From Ligilactobacillus aviarius subsp. aviarius DSM 20655 (lineage in GTDB: Bacteria; Bacillota; Bacilli; Lactobacillales; Lactobacillaceae): a DNA stretch of 64,000 nucleotides. The stretch is taken from assembly GCF_001436315.1 (NCBI RefSeq), contig NZ_AYZA01000024.1, positions 139,694 through 203,693 on the forward strand, read 5' to 3'. Position numbers and translations under genes: made by a program. The notes beneath the pieces were generated by a model. It did no database searches. It had not been told where the DNA came from and saw only the letters and a list, made by a program, of their open reading frames with translations. Of the stretch, positions 8,676 through 18,265 are shown piece after piece. Every line of letters starts with the position of its first letter. Positions within the stretch are counted from its first letter, which is position 1.

Positions 8676-9704
8676 ATGTTAACAGATAGACAATTGTCAA
8701 TTCTGAAAGCCATTATTCAGAATTACACGGATGTCGGGCAGCCGATTGGGTCTAAAAAGTTGCAAGAACAATTGCCAATTCACGTAAGTTCAGCCACCAT
8801 TCGGAATGAGATGGCCGCACTTGAACGTCAAGGGTTTATTATGAAGCAGCATTCAAGTTCCGGAAGAATTCCGTCGCTTGAAGGATATCGTTACTATGTT
8901 GATAACTTGCTTGAACCGGATAAACTTGATCGCAACGTTGTCAGCCGGATTCGAAAATCATTGAATAATGAATTTGCGAAGGTCGATGACATCGTTGCTT
9001 TATCCGCTCAGTTGTTATCTCAGATGACGAATTACGTTGCGATTTCATTAAAACCTGGTTCAAACGATGTCGTGGTCGAAGGGTTCCGGTTGGTTCCGCT
9101 CGGTAACCAGCAGGTCATGGTCTTGCTGGTTACCAGCGATGGATCCGTTGAAAATCAGATTTTCAGCATTCCTGAAAATATTCATGGCGATCAGCTTGAA
9201 GCGGTGATCCGGTTGATCAACGAAGAAGTTGTCGGATTACCGTTGAGTGAAGTTTCAGAGCATTTGATCAAAGCCATTCCGCAAGTTTCAAGTTATTTGC
9301 GGAATTCGAATGACTTTATCGAAACGTTTGGCGATATTCTTGACAAGGCAGTGCGTGAGCACATGTATGTCAGCGGCAAACATAATGTTTTGGACTTTGT
9401 TCAGGATGATGATCTTGAAAAGGTCAAATCGTTGTATTCTCTGATCGACCGGCCAACTGATTTACGGAAACTCGTGAAGAGCAATGGCGAAGATGTTGCT
9501 GTGAAGATCAATGATGATCATGATTCAGCATTGAATTACAGTTTAGTATCAGCAACTTACGATGATGGTAATCATGGACATGGGTTAATTGCAATTCTTG
9601 GACCAACGAATATGCATTATTCGCAGGTGATCGGAATGTTGGATACGTTCCGGGATGAATTATCAAAGCGGTTAATCAATTACTACCGAAATTTTAACGA
9701 ATAG
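8676..9704 (+). CDS. hrcA: Heat-inducible transcription repressor HrcA
   Basis: HrcA binds CIRCE and represses class I heat-shock genes. The 342-residue protein has an N-terminal winged helix (LTDRQLSILKAIIQNYTDVGQPIGSK; SSATIRNEMAALE, about residues 39-51), followed by the GAF-like and inserted dimerisation domains. SD AAGAGGTG lies 8-9 nt before ATG 8676. It is the first gene of its own regulon, with two CIRCE-like sites upstream. Confidence 0.96.
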   Translation: MLTDRQLSILKAIIQNYTDVGQPIGSKKLQEQLPIHVSSATIRNEMAALERQGFIMKQHSSSGRIPSLEGYRYYVDNLLEPDKLDRNVVSRIRKSLNNEFAKVDDIVALSAQLLSQMTNYVAISLKPGSNDVVVEGFRLVPLGNQQVMVLLVTSDGSVENQIFSIPENIHGDQLEAVIRLINEEVVGLPLSEVSEHLIKAIPQVSSYLRNSNDFIETFGDILDKAVREHMYVSGKHNVLDFVQDDDLEKVKSLYSLIDRPTDLRKLVKSNGEDVAVKINDDHDSALNYSLVSATYDDGNHGHGLIAILGPTNMHYSQVIGMLDTFRDELSKRLINYYRNFNE

Positions 9705-9720
9705 GAAAAGGGGTGTTGAT

Positions 9721-10320
9721 TTGGCTAAGGAAGAAGAAAAGCGGACGAATAAGAAGTCTGCAGAAGACTTAAACGTTGATGAAAAAGAACAAAAGCACGT
9801 TTCAAAGAAGGCGGCCGAAGATTTGAACGCCGAGTCAAATGAACAAACTGATAACCAATCAGATTTGGAACAGCAAATTGCTGATCTGCAAGCGAAGTAC
9901 GATGAAATGGAAGATAAATATCTTCGTGCTGAAGCTGAAATGCAAAATATGACAAAGCGGTTCAAAAATGAACAAGCTCAATTATTGAAATATGAAGGTC
10001 AGAAACTTGCAACCGAGATTTTGCCAGTGATGGATAACCTTAACCGGGCATTGCAAATTGAAGTTGAAGATGAAGCCTCATCTCAATTGAAGCACGGAAT
10101 TGAAATGGTTGCCAAGGATATGGAAAAGGCCTTAAAAGATAACGAAATTACAAAAATCGAAGCATTGAATCAGCCATTTGATCCAACGAAACACCAAGCA
10201 GTTAAGAGTGTTCCCGTTGAAAAGGGTCAAAAAGCTGAGACCGTCGTTGAAGTTTATCAAGACGGTTACATGCTCAAAGATCGTGTTTTACGTCCAGCAA
10301 TGGTCGTTGTTGCACAATAA
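9721..10320 (+). CDS. grpE: Nucleotide exchange factor GrpE
   Basis: GrpE releases ADP from DnaK. TTG start at 9721 after AAAAGGGGTG. The N-terminal 45 residues are acidic and disordered, then a long coiled coil (about 45-105, QQIADLQAKYDEMEDKYLRA) and the C-terminal beta-wing ending with DGYMLKDRVLRPAMVVVA. Length (199 aa) is normal. The N-terminus has an imperfect duplication: KKSAEDLNVDEKEQKHVSKK followed by AAEDLNAESNEQ. Confidence 0.95.
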   Translation: MAKEEEKRTNKKSAEDLNVDEKEQKHVSKKAAEDLNAESNEQTDNQSDLEQQIADLQAKYDEMEDKYLRAEAEMQNMTKRFKNEQAQLLKYEGQKLATEILPVMDNLNRALQIEVEDEASSQLKHGIEMVAKDMEKALKDNEITKIEALNQPFDPTKHQAVKSVPVEKGQKAETVVEVYQDGYMLKDRVLRPAMVVVAQ

Positions 10321-10344
10321 TAAATAGAAAGAGGTTTAATCAGA

Positions 10345-12213
10345 ATGTCAAAGATTATTGGGATTGACTTAGGGACAACAAACTCTGCAGTTGCTGTTCT
10401 TGAAGGTAAAGAAGCAAAGATTATTACAAACCCTGAAGGAAACCGGACAACTCCTTCAGTTGTATCATTTAAAGATGGCGAAACTCAAGTCGGTGAAGTT
10501 GCAAAACGGCAAGCAATCACAAACCCGAATACAATTTCATCAATCAAGCGTCACATGGGTGAAGAAGGTTACAAGGTAACTGTTGATGGCAAGGATTACA
10601 CCCCACAAGAAATTTCAGCAATGATTCTTCAATACATCAAGGATTATGCTGAATCATACCTTGGTGAAAAGGTAACTCAAGCTGTTATTACTGTTCCTGC
10701 ATACTTTAACGATGCTCAACGGCAAGCAACAAAGGATGCCGGTAAGATCGCTGGTTTGAAAGTTGAACGGATCGTCAACGAACCAACAGCTGCTGCTTTA
10801 GCTTATGGTTTGGACAAGACTGACAAAGATGAAAAAATCTTAGTTTACGACCTTGGTGGGGGAACGTTTGATGTTTCGATCCTTGAATTAGGTGACGGGG
10901 TATTCCAAGTTCTCTCAACAAATGGTGATACCCATCTTGGTGGAGATGACTTCGATAACGCCATCATGAACTGGTTGATCGAAAACTTCAAGAAGGATAA
11001 CGGCATTGACCTTTCACAAGACAAGATGGCAATGCAACGGTTGAAAGACGCAGCTGAAAAAGCTAAGAAAGACTTATCAGGCGTTACATCAGCTCAAATT
11101 TCATTACCATTTATCGCTGCTGGCGAAAGCGGCCCATTACACTTGGAAACAACTTTGACGCGTGCTAAATTTAACGAATTAACACATGACTTAGTTGAAA
11201 AGACCCGGATCCCAGTTCAAAACGCTTTGAAGGATGCCGGCTTAACAAACGCTGACATTGACGAAGTTATCTTAGTCGGTGGTTCAACGCGGATCCCAGC
11301 CGTTAAGGAACTTGTTAAGAACGAAACTGGTCACACACCAAACGAATCAGTTAACCCTGATGAAGCCGTTGCTTTAGGGGCTGCAATTCAAGGTGGGGTT
11401 ATTACTGGTGACGTTAAGGACGTTGTTTTGCTTGATGTTACACCATTGTCACTCGGAATTGAAACAATGGGTGGTGTGTTCACGAAGTTGATCGACCGGA
11501 ACACAACAATTCCAACATCAAAATCACAAGTGTTCTCAACTGCTGCAGATAACCAACCAGCCGTTGATATTCACGTATTACAAGGTGAACGGCCAATGGC
11601 TGCTGACAACAAGACATTAGGTCGTTTCCAATTAACAGACATCCCAGCTGCTCCTCGTGGTGTTCCTCAAATCGAAGTTAAATTCGATATCGATAAGAAC
11701 GGAATCGTAAATGTTTCAGCTAAGGACTTAGGAACAAACAAGGAACAAAAGATCACTATCAAGAGTTCTTCAGGCTTATCAGATGAAGAAATCGACCGCA
11801 TGGTTAAGGAAGCTAAGGAAAACGAAGCTGCCGACAAGAAGCGGAAAGAAGAAGTTGATCTTAAGAACGAAGTCGATCAATTATTATTCCAAACAGACAA
11901 GACCCTTGAAGAAATCAAAGGCAAAGTCGGTGAAGATGAAGTTAAGAAGATCGAAGATGCTCGCGATGCTTTGAAGAAGGCACAAGAAGCAAACAACATT
12001 GATGATATGAAGGCTAAGAAGGATGATTTAACAAAACTTATCCAAGATATGTCAGTTAAGTTATACCAACAAGCTCAACAAGCACAACAAGCTCAAGGCG
12101 GTGCCGCTGACGGTGCAGCTAATGCCGGCAATGCATCATCATCAAACGATAACAATGATGACAACACAGTTGATGGGGACTTTAAAGAAGTAGACCCAGA
12201 TGACAAGAACTAA
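10345..12213 (+). CDS. dnaK: Chaperone DnaK (Hsp70)
   Basis: ATP-dependent Hsp70 chaperone working with DnaJ and GrpE. The ATPase domain carries [16 protein letters not shown] (phosphate 1), [14 protein letters not shown] (phosphate 2) and [12 protein letters not shown]; the substrate domain starts after [14 protein letters not shown], and the lid ends with a Gln/Ala/Gly-rich tail and [10 protein letters not shown]. 622 residues, normal length, SD AAAGAGG. A terminator lies between dnaK and dnaJ. Confidence 0.98.
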   Translation: MSKIIGIDLGTTNSAVAVLEGKEAKIITNPEGNRTTPSVVSFKDGETQVGEVAKRQAITNPNTISSIKRHMGEEGYKVTVDGKDYTPQEISAMILQYIKDYAESYLGEKVTQAVITVPAYFNDAQRQATKDAGKIAGLKVERIVNEPTAAALAYGLDKTDKDEKILVYDLGGGTFDVSILELGDGVFQVLSTNGDTHLGGDDFDNAIMNWLIENFKKDNGIDLSQDKMAMQRLKDAAEKAKKDLSGVTSAQISLPFIAAGESGPLHLETTLTRAKFNELTHDLVEKTRIPVQNALKDAGLTNADIDEVILVGGSTRIPAVKELVKNETGHTPNESVNPDEAVALGAAIQGGVITGDVKDVVLLDVTPLSLGIETMGGVFTKLIDRNTTIPTSKSQVFSTAADNQPAVDIHVLQGERPMAADNKTLGRFQLTDIPAAPRGVPQIEVKFDIDKNGIVNVSAKDLGTNKEQKITIKSSSGLSDEEIDRMVKEAKENEAADKKRKEEVDLKNEVDQLLFQTDKTLEEIKGKVGEDEVKKIEDARDALKKAQEANNIDDMKAKKDDLTKLIQDMSVKLYQQAQQAQQAQGGAADGAANAGNASSSNDNNDDNTVDGDFKEVDPDDKN

Positions 12214-12230
12214 TTGTCATTTAATCGGAT

Positions 12231-12268
12231 AAAAAGTCAAAGTCCGCTTTGGTCTTTGACTTTTTATT
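12231..12268 (+). terminator. Terminator between dnaK and dnaJ
   Basis: Perfect 12-bp stem AAAAAGTCAAAG / CTTTGACTTTTT with an 11-nt loop, then TATTTT. It probably lowers dnaJ expression relative to dnaK or separates transcripts. Confidence 0.85.
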
Positions 12269-12319
12269 TTAACAAATGGTAGGCTAAAACAGAGATTAAG
12301 AAAAAGTTGGAGGAAAACA

Positions 12320-13447
12320 ATGGCTCAAAAAGACCCATATGAGGTTTTAGGTGTCAGCAAGGATGCGTCTGATGCTGAAATCAAAAAGGCTTATCGAAAA
12401 CTTTCAAAGAAATACCACCCTGATTTGAACCATGAACCAGGGGCTGAAGAAAAATTCAAAGAAGTCAATGAAGCTTACGAAATTTTGAGTGATCCGCAAA
12501 AGAAAGCTCAATACGACCAATTCGGAACAACTGGCGACCAAGGATTTGGTGGCGGCGGTGCCGGTGGTTACGGCGACTTTGGCGGTTTCAGTAACTTCGG
12601 TGGCGCTGGCGGCTTTGAAGACATTTTTGGTTCATTCTTTGGCGGCGGTAGCGCCCGGAATCAGAATGCTCCGCGGCAAGGTCGGGATTTGCAATATGAA
12701 ATGCATTTGACCTTTGAAGAAGGAATCTTCGGGAAGAAGACCGAAATTGAATACAACCGGGAAGCCGTCTGCAAGAACTGTAATGGTTCTGGGGCTAAAC
12801 CCGGAACATCACCGGTCACATGTTCAAAATGTCACGGGCGGGGAGTTATTCAAGTTGAACGGCAAACGCCGCTTGGCCGCATGATGACCCAACAAGAATG
12901 TGATGTATGTCACGGAACCGGAAAAGAAATCAAGGAAAAATGCCCAACATGTCACGGAACTGGTCGGGTAAGCGAAAAGCATGCGGTTGAAGTAACCGTT
13001 CCTGCCGGAGTGGAAGATGGTAACCAAATGCGCTTGCAAGGCCAAGGTGAAGCGGGATATAACGGTGGTCCTTATGGTGATCTGTTTATCATCTTCAGTG
13101 TTGCTCCAAGCAAGACGTTTAAGCGTGACGGCGCTGAGATTTACCTTGATCAACCGATCAGCTTTGTTCAGGCAACGCTTGGTTCAGAAATTCAAGTCAA
13201 GACCGTTCACGGCGATGTGAAATTGAACATCCCAGCCGGAACACAATCGGGAACAACTTTCCGGTTGAAAGGCAAAGGAGCACCGAAATTGCGGGGTTCA
13301 GGCAACGGCGATGAAAAAGTTACCGTTCACGTTCAAATTCCAAAGAAGTTGAACAAGGGCCAACGCGAAGCCTTGAAGTTGTATGCAAAAGCATCAAATG
13401 AAAAGGTCAATGAAGGGTTCTTTGACAAGTTAAAAGATAAATTCTAA
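12320..13447 (+). CDS. dnaJ: Chaperone DnaJ (Hsp40)
   Basis: Co-chaperone that stimulates the DnaK ATPase. J domain residues 1-70 with HPD motif ([10 protein letters not shown]), Gly/Phe-rich region (about 74-115), four CxxCxGxG zinc repeats ([32 protein letters not shown]), and C-terminal substrate domains. 375 residues, standard type I DnaJ. SD GGAGGAA before ATG 12320. Confidence 0.98.
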   Translation: MAQKDPYEVLGVSKDASDAEIKKAYRKLSKKYHPDLNHEPGAEEKFKEVNEAYEILSDPQKKAQYDQFGTTGDQGFGGGGAGGYGDFGGFSNFGGAGGFEDIFGSFFGGGSARNQNAPRQGRDLQYEMHLTFEEGIFGKKTEIEYNREAVCKNCNGSGAKPGTSPVTCSKCHGRGVIQVERQTPLGRMMTQQECDVCHGTGKEIKEKCPTCHGTGRVSEKHAVEVTVPAGVEDGNQMRLQGQGEAGYNGGPYGDLFIIFSVAPSKTFKRDGAEIYLDQPISFVQATLGSEIQVKTVHGDVKLNIPAGTQSGTTFRLKGKGAPKLRGSGNGDEKVTVHVQIPKKLNKGQREALKLYAKASNEKVNEGFFDKLKDKF

Positions 13448-13460
13448 AAAGTGATGAAAA

Positions 13461-13496
13461 AATGAGGCTGGGACATATGTCTCAGCCTCATTTTGT
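13461..13496. terminator. Terminator after dnaJ, bidirectional
   Basis: Stem AATGAGGCTG..GACA / TGTC.CAGCCTCATT with TATG-type loop, A run on one side and T run on the other. It serves dnaJ and probably the convergent gene at 13508. Confidence 0.8.
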
Positions 13497-13507
13497 AATC
13501 ATTGTTT

Positions 13508-14242
13508 TTAACCGATAAATCCTTTGATAATGTGATATGCACCTGCAAGCAACATTACGGTGTATGCTAATTTGCGTACAAGCTTCATTGAAATTTTCTG
13601 CGTAAAGTGCATCCCTAACGTTGTGCCGACTAAGCAGCAAACGATTGAAATTGAAAGGGGTGCAACTAACTTGGCAGTGAAGTTTCCGCAAATAATGTTA
13701 TTAAACAGGACATTCACGGTCGTGATCATAAAGTAAAGTTGCAAGGTTGCTTGGTATTCCATCGGGTCATTCATGACCGAATCGAAGTAGGCAACCATTG
13801 GCGGACCACCGATGGCAAACATGCCATCCATAAAGCCGCCAAAGGAACCGGCGAAGAATCCGGTAATCGGATTTTTCTTAAGATGAACCCGGCTTGCAAG
13901 AAAAATTAAGTAAAATGCAAGCACCCAAAGGAAAATTCCTAAAACAAAGTTCATTGCGGTTCCGCTCATACTGATCATTAAGTGCACGCCGATACTTCCG
14001 AAAATCAAAGCGGCAATTGCCGGAACGATTACCATCCGGTAGTTGATGTGCCGGCGAAACTTAATGACGGTATAAACTTGTAAGCAAAGGACGGTTGCTA
14101 AGGTTAAAACGTTGCATTCCTTGTAAGGCAAAATCAGCGGCATGATGGCCATGAAGATGATTCCAAAGCCGAATCCGCTGGTACTTTGAACAAGGGCAGC
14201 AATAAAAACAATGATTGCAAGCATTAAATAACTCAAAATCAT
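13508..14242 (-). CDS. TauE/SafE family anion (sulfite) exporter-like permease
   Basis: An integral membrane protein of about 244 residues with around eight hydrophobic helices and the repeated family pattern (QSTSGFGFGIIFMAIMPLIL near the N-terminus; GGFMDGMFAIGGPPMVAYF near residue 140, the second repeat). Family members export sulfite or organosulfonates, or have unknown substrates. I start at the ATG at 14242, which has GGTGG 7 nt upstream; a GTG six codons earlier is less likely. It is convergent with dnaJ and divergent from clpB. Substrate unknown. Confidence 0.85.
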   Translation of the reverse strand: MILSYLMLAIIVFIAALVQSTSGFGFGIIFMAIMPLILPYKECNVLTLATVLCLQVYTVIKFRRHINYRMVIVPAIAALIFGSIGVHLMISMSGTAMNFVLGIFLWVLAFYLIFLASRVHLKKNPITGFFAGSFGGFMDGMFAIGGPPMVAYFDSVMNDPMEYQATLQLYFMITTVNVLFNNIICGNFTAKLVAPLSISIVCCLVGTTLGMHFTQKISMKLVRKLAYTVMLLAGAYHIIKGFIG

Positions 14243-14353
14243 AAAATTACCACCTATCACTTACTAATTGTAAGATTATAGCATAGAAATTGAAATTCGC
14301 AAAATTTAGCATAAGAAGTTATTTTAACTACATTAACGATTGGAGTGAATCAA

Positions 14354-16957
14354 ATGAATAATGACAGTATTACCCAGGCGGTTCAAGATGCGATCGCGGA
14401 AGCTCAACAAATTGCGATTACCCGTCACCAACAGGAAATCGACATTCCGCATTTGTTTAAGTATCTGGTTCAACCGGGAAACTTAGGCGAAGATATTTAC
14501 CAAAAGGCGGGGTTGAATTTAAAGGAAGTTAATGACGAACTTGACCATGAAATTGATCAGATTTCTTCAATTGAGGGCAATGTTCAATACGGTCAAACTT
14601 TAAGCCAAAACCTTTTCCAATTAATGCAGAAAGCAGACGAATTGAAAAAGCAGCTTGGCGACGAATTTGTTGCTGTTGACACATTGATCTTGGCATTAAT
14701 GGATCTGCAATATAATCCATTTAAACTTTTTCTTGAAAATCATGGTGTTACGAAAGAAAAATTAAAACAAATTATTGATGATTTACGAGGCGGTGAGCAC
14801 GTGACAAGTAAAAATCAGGAAGAACAGTATAAAGCCCTTGAAAAATACGGGGTTGATTTAGTAAAGCAAGCCCGCAGCGGCAAACAAGATCCAATTATCG
14901 GGCGTGATGATGAAATTCGCGATGTGATCCGGATCCTTTCACGGAAAAGTAAAAACAATCCGGTCTTGATCGGAGAACCCGGTGTCGGGAAAACGGCGAT
15001 TGTTGAAGGATTAGCCCAGCGAATTGCGAAAAACGACGTGCCGGAAAACTTGAAAAATAAGACGATTTTCTCGCTCGATATGGGATCACTGATTGCGGGG
15101 GCAAAGTACCGCGGTGAATTTGAAGAACGGTTAAAGGCGGTGTTAAAGGAAGTTCAAAAGAGCGAAGGGCAAATTATTCTCTTTATTGACGAAATCCATA
15201 ACATTGTCGGTGCCGGGAAAACTGAAGGCAGCATGGATGCCGGCAACTTACTGAAACCAATGCTTGCGCGGGGTGAACTGCACTTGATCGGGGCAACGAC
15301 GTTAGATGAATACCGCGAATACGTTGAAAAGGACAAAGCGCTTGAACGGCGGTTCCAAAAAGTACTTGTTAAGGAACCGTCTGTTGAAGACACAATTTCG
15401 ATTTTGCGGGGCTTGAAGGAACGGTATGAAATTCACCACGGGGTGCGGATCCATGATAATGCGCTGGTCGCAGCTGCAACGTTATCGAACCGGTACATTA
15501 CAGATCGTTACCTTCCGGATAAAGCCATCGATTTAGTTGACGAGGCCTGTGCCGAAATTCAAGTCGAAATGAATTCAATGCCGAATGAACTTGATCAGGC
15601 TACTCGCCAATTAATGCGGCAAGAAGTTGAAGAAGCTGCTTTGAAGAAGGAAACTGATAGTGCTTCGAAGAAACGCTTGGCAGAACTTCAAAAAGAATTG
15701 GCTGACACGCGCGAAAAGGTCAACCAGCTGAAATTGAAGTGGGAAAATGAAAAGGCGGATATTCAAAAGGTCAGTGACAAAAAGGCCGAATTGGATAAGG
15801 CTAAGCATGAATTAGAAAATGCGGAAAGCAGTTATGATTTAGAAAAGGCTGCAAAGCTGCAACACGGAACGATTCCAACGTTGGAAAAGGAATTACAAGA
15901 CCTTGAAAAGTCAGACCGGCCGGATGAATGGCTAGTTGAAGAATCTGTTACCGAAAATGAAATCGCAGCAGTTGTCAGCCGGGAAACGGGCATTCCGGTT
16001 GCTAAATTAGTTCAAGGCGAACGGGAAAAATTGCTTCACTTAGCTGATAGTTTACACAAACGGGTCATTGGGCAAGATGAAGCCGTGGATGCCGTTGCCA
16101 ATGCTGTTTTGCGTTCGCGGGCCGGCTTGCAGGATCCATCAAAACCATTAGGATCGTTTATGTTCCTTGGGCCAACCGGGGTTGGGAAGACCGAACTTGC
16201 CAAGGCGCTTGCAGAGAATCTATTTGATTCTGAAAAGCACATGGTGCGGATCGACATGAGTGAATACATGGAAAAAGCATCCGTATCACGGCTTGTTGGG
16301 GCCGCTCCCGGCTATGTCGGCTATGAAGAAGGCGGTCAGTTGACCGAAGCGGTTCGGCGCAACCCGTACACGATCGTTTTGTTTGATGAAATTGAAAAGG
16401 CACATCCAGACGTTTTCAACATTTTGCTTCAAGTCTTAGATGACGGGCGGTTAACGGATGGTCAAGGCCGGACGGTTGACTTTAAGAATACAATTTTGAT
16501 CATGACGTCGAACATCGGATCTGAAATTTTATTGGATAATGTCAAGGAAGATGGCGTCATTTCACCGGAAACCAAGGAACAAGTCATGAAACTGGCTCAA
16601 GCTCACTTTAAGCCTGAATTTTTGAACCGAATCGATGATATTATTACGTTCAGTCCATTGACCTTTGACGCTATTGAGAAGATCGTCGATAAGTTTATTG
16701 GTCAGTTGTCAGCACGCTTAAGCTCCCAAGAAATCGAATTGAAGATCAACGATGATGCGCGGAAGTGGATCGCCAAGGAAGGGTACGATCCAGCATACGG
16801 TGCCCGGCCATTGCAACGCTTCATTACGACTCACGTGGAAACGCCATTGGCCAAGGAGATTATTGCCGGCAAAGTGATGCCGCATAGTGTCGTTACGATT
16901 GGCCTGGGTGCAAATGATAATTTGGTATTTAAGGCTGAGGATGATCAGGCGGAATAA
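14354..16957 (+). CDS. clpB: ATP-dependent disaggregase ClpB
   Basis: ClpB extracts polypeptides from aggregates with DnaK. It has a Clp N domain (about 1-145), AAA1 with GEPGVGKTA and [12 protein letters not shown], the long coiled-coil middle domain (about 400-520), AAA2 with GPTGVGKTE and [14 protein letters not shown], and a C-terminal domain ([11 protein letters not shown]). 867 residues from ATG 14354, 6 nt after GGAGTG; GTG 14345 is an alternative. The last 170 bp are duplicated at 51597-51766: an element is integrated in the 3' end, and the coding sequence stays complete. Confidence 0.96.
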   Translation: MNNDSITQAVQDAIAEAQQIAITRHQQEIDIPHLFKYLVQPGNLGEDIYQKAGLNLKEVNDELDHEIDQISSIEGNVQYGQTLSQNLFQLMQKADELKKQLGDEFVAVDTLILALMDLQYNPFKLFLENHGVTKEKLKQIIDDLRGGEHVTSKNQEEQYKALEKYGVDLVKQARSGKQDPIIGRDDEIRDVIRILSRKSKNNPVLIGEPGVGKTAIVEGLAQRIAKNDVPENLKNKTIFSLDMGSLIAGAKYRGEFEERLKAVLKEVQKSEGQIILFIDEIHNIVGAGKTEGSMDAGNLLKPMLARGELHLIGATTLDEYREYVEKDKALERRFQKVLVKEPSVEDTISILRGLKERYEIHHGVRIHDNALVAAATLSNRYITDRYLPDKAIDLVDEACAEIQVEMNSMPNELDQATRQLMRQEVEEAALKKETDSASKKRLAELQKELADTREKVNQLKLKWENEKADIQKVSDKKAELDKAKHELENAESSYDLEKAAKLQHGTIPTLEKELQDLEKSDRPDEWLVEESVTENEIAAVVSRETGIPVAKLVQGEREKLLHLADSLHKRVIGQDEAVDAVANAVLRSRAGLQDPSKPLGSFMFLGPTGVGKTELAKALAENLFDSEKHMVRIDMSEYMEKASVSRLVGAAPGYVGYEEGGQLTEAVRRNPYTIVLFDEIEKAHPDVFNILLQVLDDGRLTDGQGRTVDFKNTILIMTSNIGSEILLDNVKEDGVISPETKEQVMKLAQAHFKPEFLNRIDDIITFSPLTFDAIEKIVDKFIGQLSARLSSQEIELKINDDARKWIAKEGYDPAYGARPLQRFITTHVETPLAKEIIAGKVMPHSVVTIGLGANDNLVFKAEDDQAE
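16788..16957 (+). repeat. Left attachment repeat (attL), clpB 3' end
   Basis: Last 56 codons of clpB (stop included), repeated at 51597-51766 with one mismatch (G at 16807, A at 51616), a silent CGG/CGA Arg change. Upstream is host clpB and downstream is phage DNA. Confidence 0.92.
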
Positions 16958-17064
16958 AAGTAAGAATTTTTAATAGATTTTCTTACTAATTTTTACCATT
17001 ATTCTTACTTTTTCTTACTTTTAAAAATAATAATCCATTAACTAACTTCATAGGAAAAACCAAT
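16958..17064. repeat. GTAAG/CTTAC-rich segment beside attL
   Basis: Contains AGTAAGAATTTTTA and four CTTAC copies in about 70 bp. A 17-base match (AAAAGTAAGAATTTTTA) recurs in the iteron region at about 22078. Could be integrase arm sites or Rep-binding half-sites. Confidence 0.45.
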
Positions 17065-17095
17065 AAAGATAGGCTACAATAGTCTATCTTTTTTT
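17065..17095. terminator. Terminator before the RHH gene
   Basis: AAAGATAG / CTATCTTT stem with an 11-nt loop and T run. Terminates transcription leaving clpB into the element. Confidence 0.7.
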
Positions 17096-17142
17096 GGTAT
17101 AATAAACTTGATTACTAGGTATAAAGAAAGGAATGATACTAG

Positions 17143-17328
17143 ATGACTGAAAAGAAACCACCACGCACTCAAGTAAAAATTGATAAAGCCTTATATGAAA
17201 ATCTGAAATTAGTTGCAATGGCTGAAAAAATGACTGTTGTTGATTTAGTAGATAAGTTAGTAAGACTCGGTTATAAAGATACCTATGGTGATAAAACAGG
17301 GGCAGAATTGTTAAAAGAACGATTATAA
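17143..17328 (+). CDS. Ribbon-helix-helix (CopG/Arc-like) DNA-binding protein
   Basis: A 61-residue protein matching a ribbon-helix-helix fold: beta strand RTQVKIDK (8-15), helix YENLKLVAMAEK (18-29), turn with MTV, helix VDLVDKLVRLGY (33-44). Such dimers bind tandem hexamers, act as plasmid copy-number or partition regulators, or as phage repressors. TACTAG hexamers flank the gene and lie in the promoter of the next transcript, so autoregulation is likely. A TATAAT at 17098-17103 is the probable -10. It is the only small DNA-binding regulator in the left arm and so the best candidate for the lysogeny or copy switch. Confidence 0.8.
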   Translation: MTEKKPPRTQVKIDKALYENLKLVAMAEKMTVVDLVDKLVRLGYKDTYGDKTGAELLKERL

Positions 17329-17346
17329 AAAATATTCATTTTGCTA

Positions 17347-17376
17347 TTGACAACTAGGTATCTAGTAATTTATAAT
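17347..17376 (+). promoter_or_regulatory. Consensus promoter with embedded RHH operator
   Basis: TTGACA (17347-17352), 18-bp spacer, TATAAT (17371-17376). The spacer contains the inverted repeat ACTAGGTATCTAGT (17353-17366), made of two TACTAG-like half-sites. No coding sequence follows for about 670 bp. Confidence 0.85.
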
Positions 17377-17382
17377 CTGAAT

Positions 17383-17957
17383 TGTTAAAAGTTAATACAA
17401 AAAGAGTAATAAAAAAGCCCCATGTATTGCAGTACATGAGACAGTTTCTAAAGTTGACATACATATAGAAACATTAGTATTATAAGGCTTTTTTAGTGTT
17501 TTGACAAGGCTTAATACTCACTATAAGGGTTGCTACCTCTCAATTTGTCATTAAAATAGCACGTGTAGCCTAACAGAAAAGGCGATGTAGTAAACAGGGT
17601 TTAAATACCTTTAGATGAGACTTACTATAAAAACTTGGGTGGACGACCATATTATTAAATTAATAGGAATCACTATTACCAATGTAACTATTAGTCCATT
17701 ACATGAGTTGGGACATTAAAAATAACTCTAGTTACTGGTTGCTCTAGGGATGGTTGCGAGCTGTAAATATAGTGCTGGTTGCACTTATTGAGATTATTCT
17801 GTAATTTGAATAAATGTAATCAGAGACAAACAAAGAAGCATAATTCTTTTTTTCTTTTTTTCTCTTTTTCTAGGGGAAAAGACTAAAAAAAGCTAACGCT
17901 ACTAAAGATACAAGTTAATTAATAGTATTTAGAGTTACAGTTTGTAGCTCTTTTTTA
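17383..17957 (+). ncRNA. Large structured non-coding RNA, ROOL/GOLLD-like candidate
   Basis: About 575 nt between a consensus promoter and an intrinsic terminator, with no credible reading frame. Helices visible by eye: AAAAAAGCC/GGCTTTTTT enclosing CATGTA/TACATG and GTTTCTA/TAGAAAC hairpins; an alternative long-range helix in which 17487-17502 (GCTTTTTTAGTGTTTT) pairs with 17877-17893; TGACAA/TTGTCA; ATGTAA/TTACAT; GTGC/GCAC capped by TGGTT; GCTC/GAGC. The word GGTTGC occurs four times. Size, phage location and Lactobacillales host fit the ROOL class of ornate RNAs. I have not compared it with a covariance model, so the class is an inference. Confidence 0.6.
17931..17957 (+). terminator. Terminator of the large non-coding RNA
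   Basis: AGAGTTACA / TGTAGCTCT stem with a 3-nt loop, followed by TTTTTT. Confidence 0.8.
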
Positions 17958-17979
17958 TTAATTTATTTTATAAATATAC

Positions 17980-17997
17980 TAGATTACTAGTAATCTA
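17980..17997. promoter_or_regulatory. Perfect palindromic operator (RHH type)
   Basis: TAGATTACTAGTAATCTA is an 18-bp perfect palindrome centred on ACTAGT, with an extra TACTAG at 17977. It lies just upstream of a TATAAT (18003-18008) for the next small gene. Confidence 0.65.
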
Positions 17998-18050
17998 TAT
18001 GCTATAATAATGTTGTTGACATACATTAAATAGAAATGAGGTAATCAGAG

Positions 18051-18224
18051 ATGATTAAATGTAGTGACGTTGAAATACTCCTTATTGTAGGGATATTAAT
18101 GTTTAGCTTAGTCAATAGTACAATAGCATGTACCTTAACTTGGGTATTATTAGGGTTAGTTATGGTACATATAATCTTCAGTAAAAGTTTGTTTCATAAA
18201 TTATTTAATAAATTAATGAATTAA
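18051..18224 (+). CDS. Small membrane protein (57 aa)
   Basis: ATG 18051 after AATGAGGT encodes 57 residues with two hydrophobic helices (about residues 8-20 and 25-44) and a basic C-terminus. A TATAAT and a perfect palindromic operator lie upstream. Function unknown; small membrane proteins in this position of phages can act in superinfection exclusion or as lysogenic conversion proteins, but nothing in the sequence decides this. Confidence 0.6.
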   Translation: MIKCSDVEILLIVGILMFSLVNSTIACTLTWVLLGLVMVHIIFSKSLFHKLFNKLMN

Positions 18225-18231
18225 CGTTATA
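18225..18231 (+). promoter_or_regulatory. CGTTATA late-type motif
   Basis: CGTTATA directly after the stop of the preceding gene and 20 nt before the Shine-Dalgarno of the next; one of a family of such sites in the element. Confidence 0.4.
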
Positions 18232-18265
18232 TAGCTGAAATTAAGATATTAAGGAGTGTTTGAAA

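Noticed and set aside
13488..13691. Minus-strand frame overlapping the TauE/SafE gene
   Set aside because: Different frame from the clear membrane-protein gene, Cys/His-rich, no SD; shadow.
17383..17957. Group I or II intron
   Set aside because: No flanking exon continuity, no intron-encoded protein next to it, and it has its own promoter and terminator. The HNH gene at 23922 is too far away.
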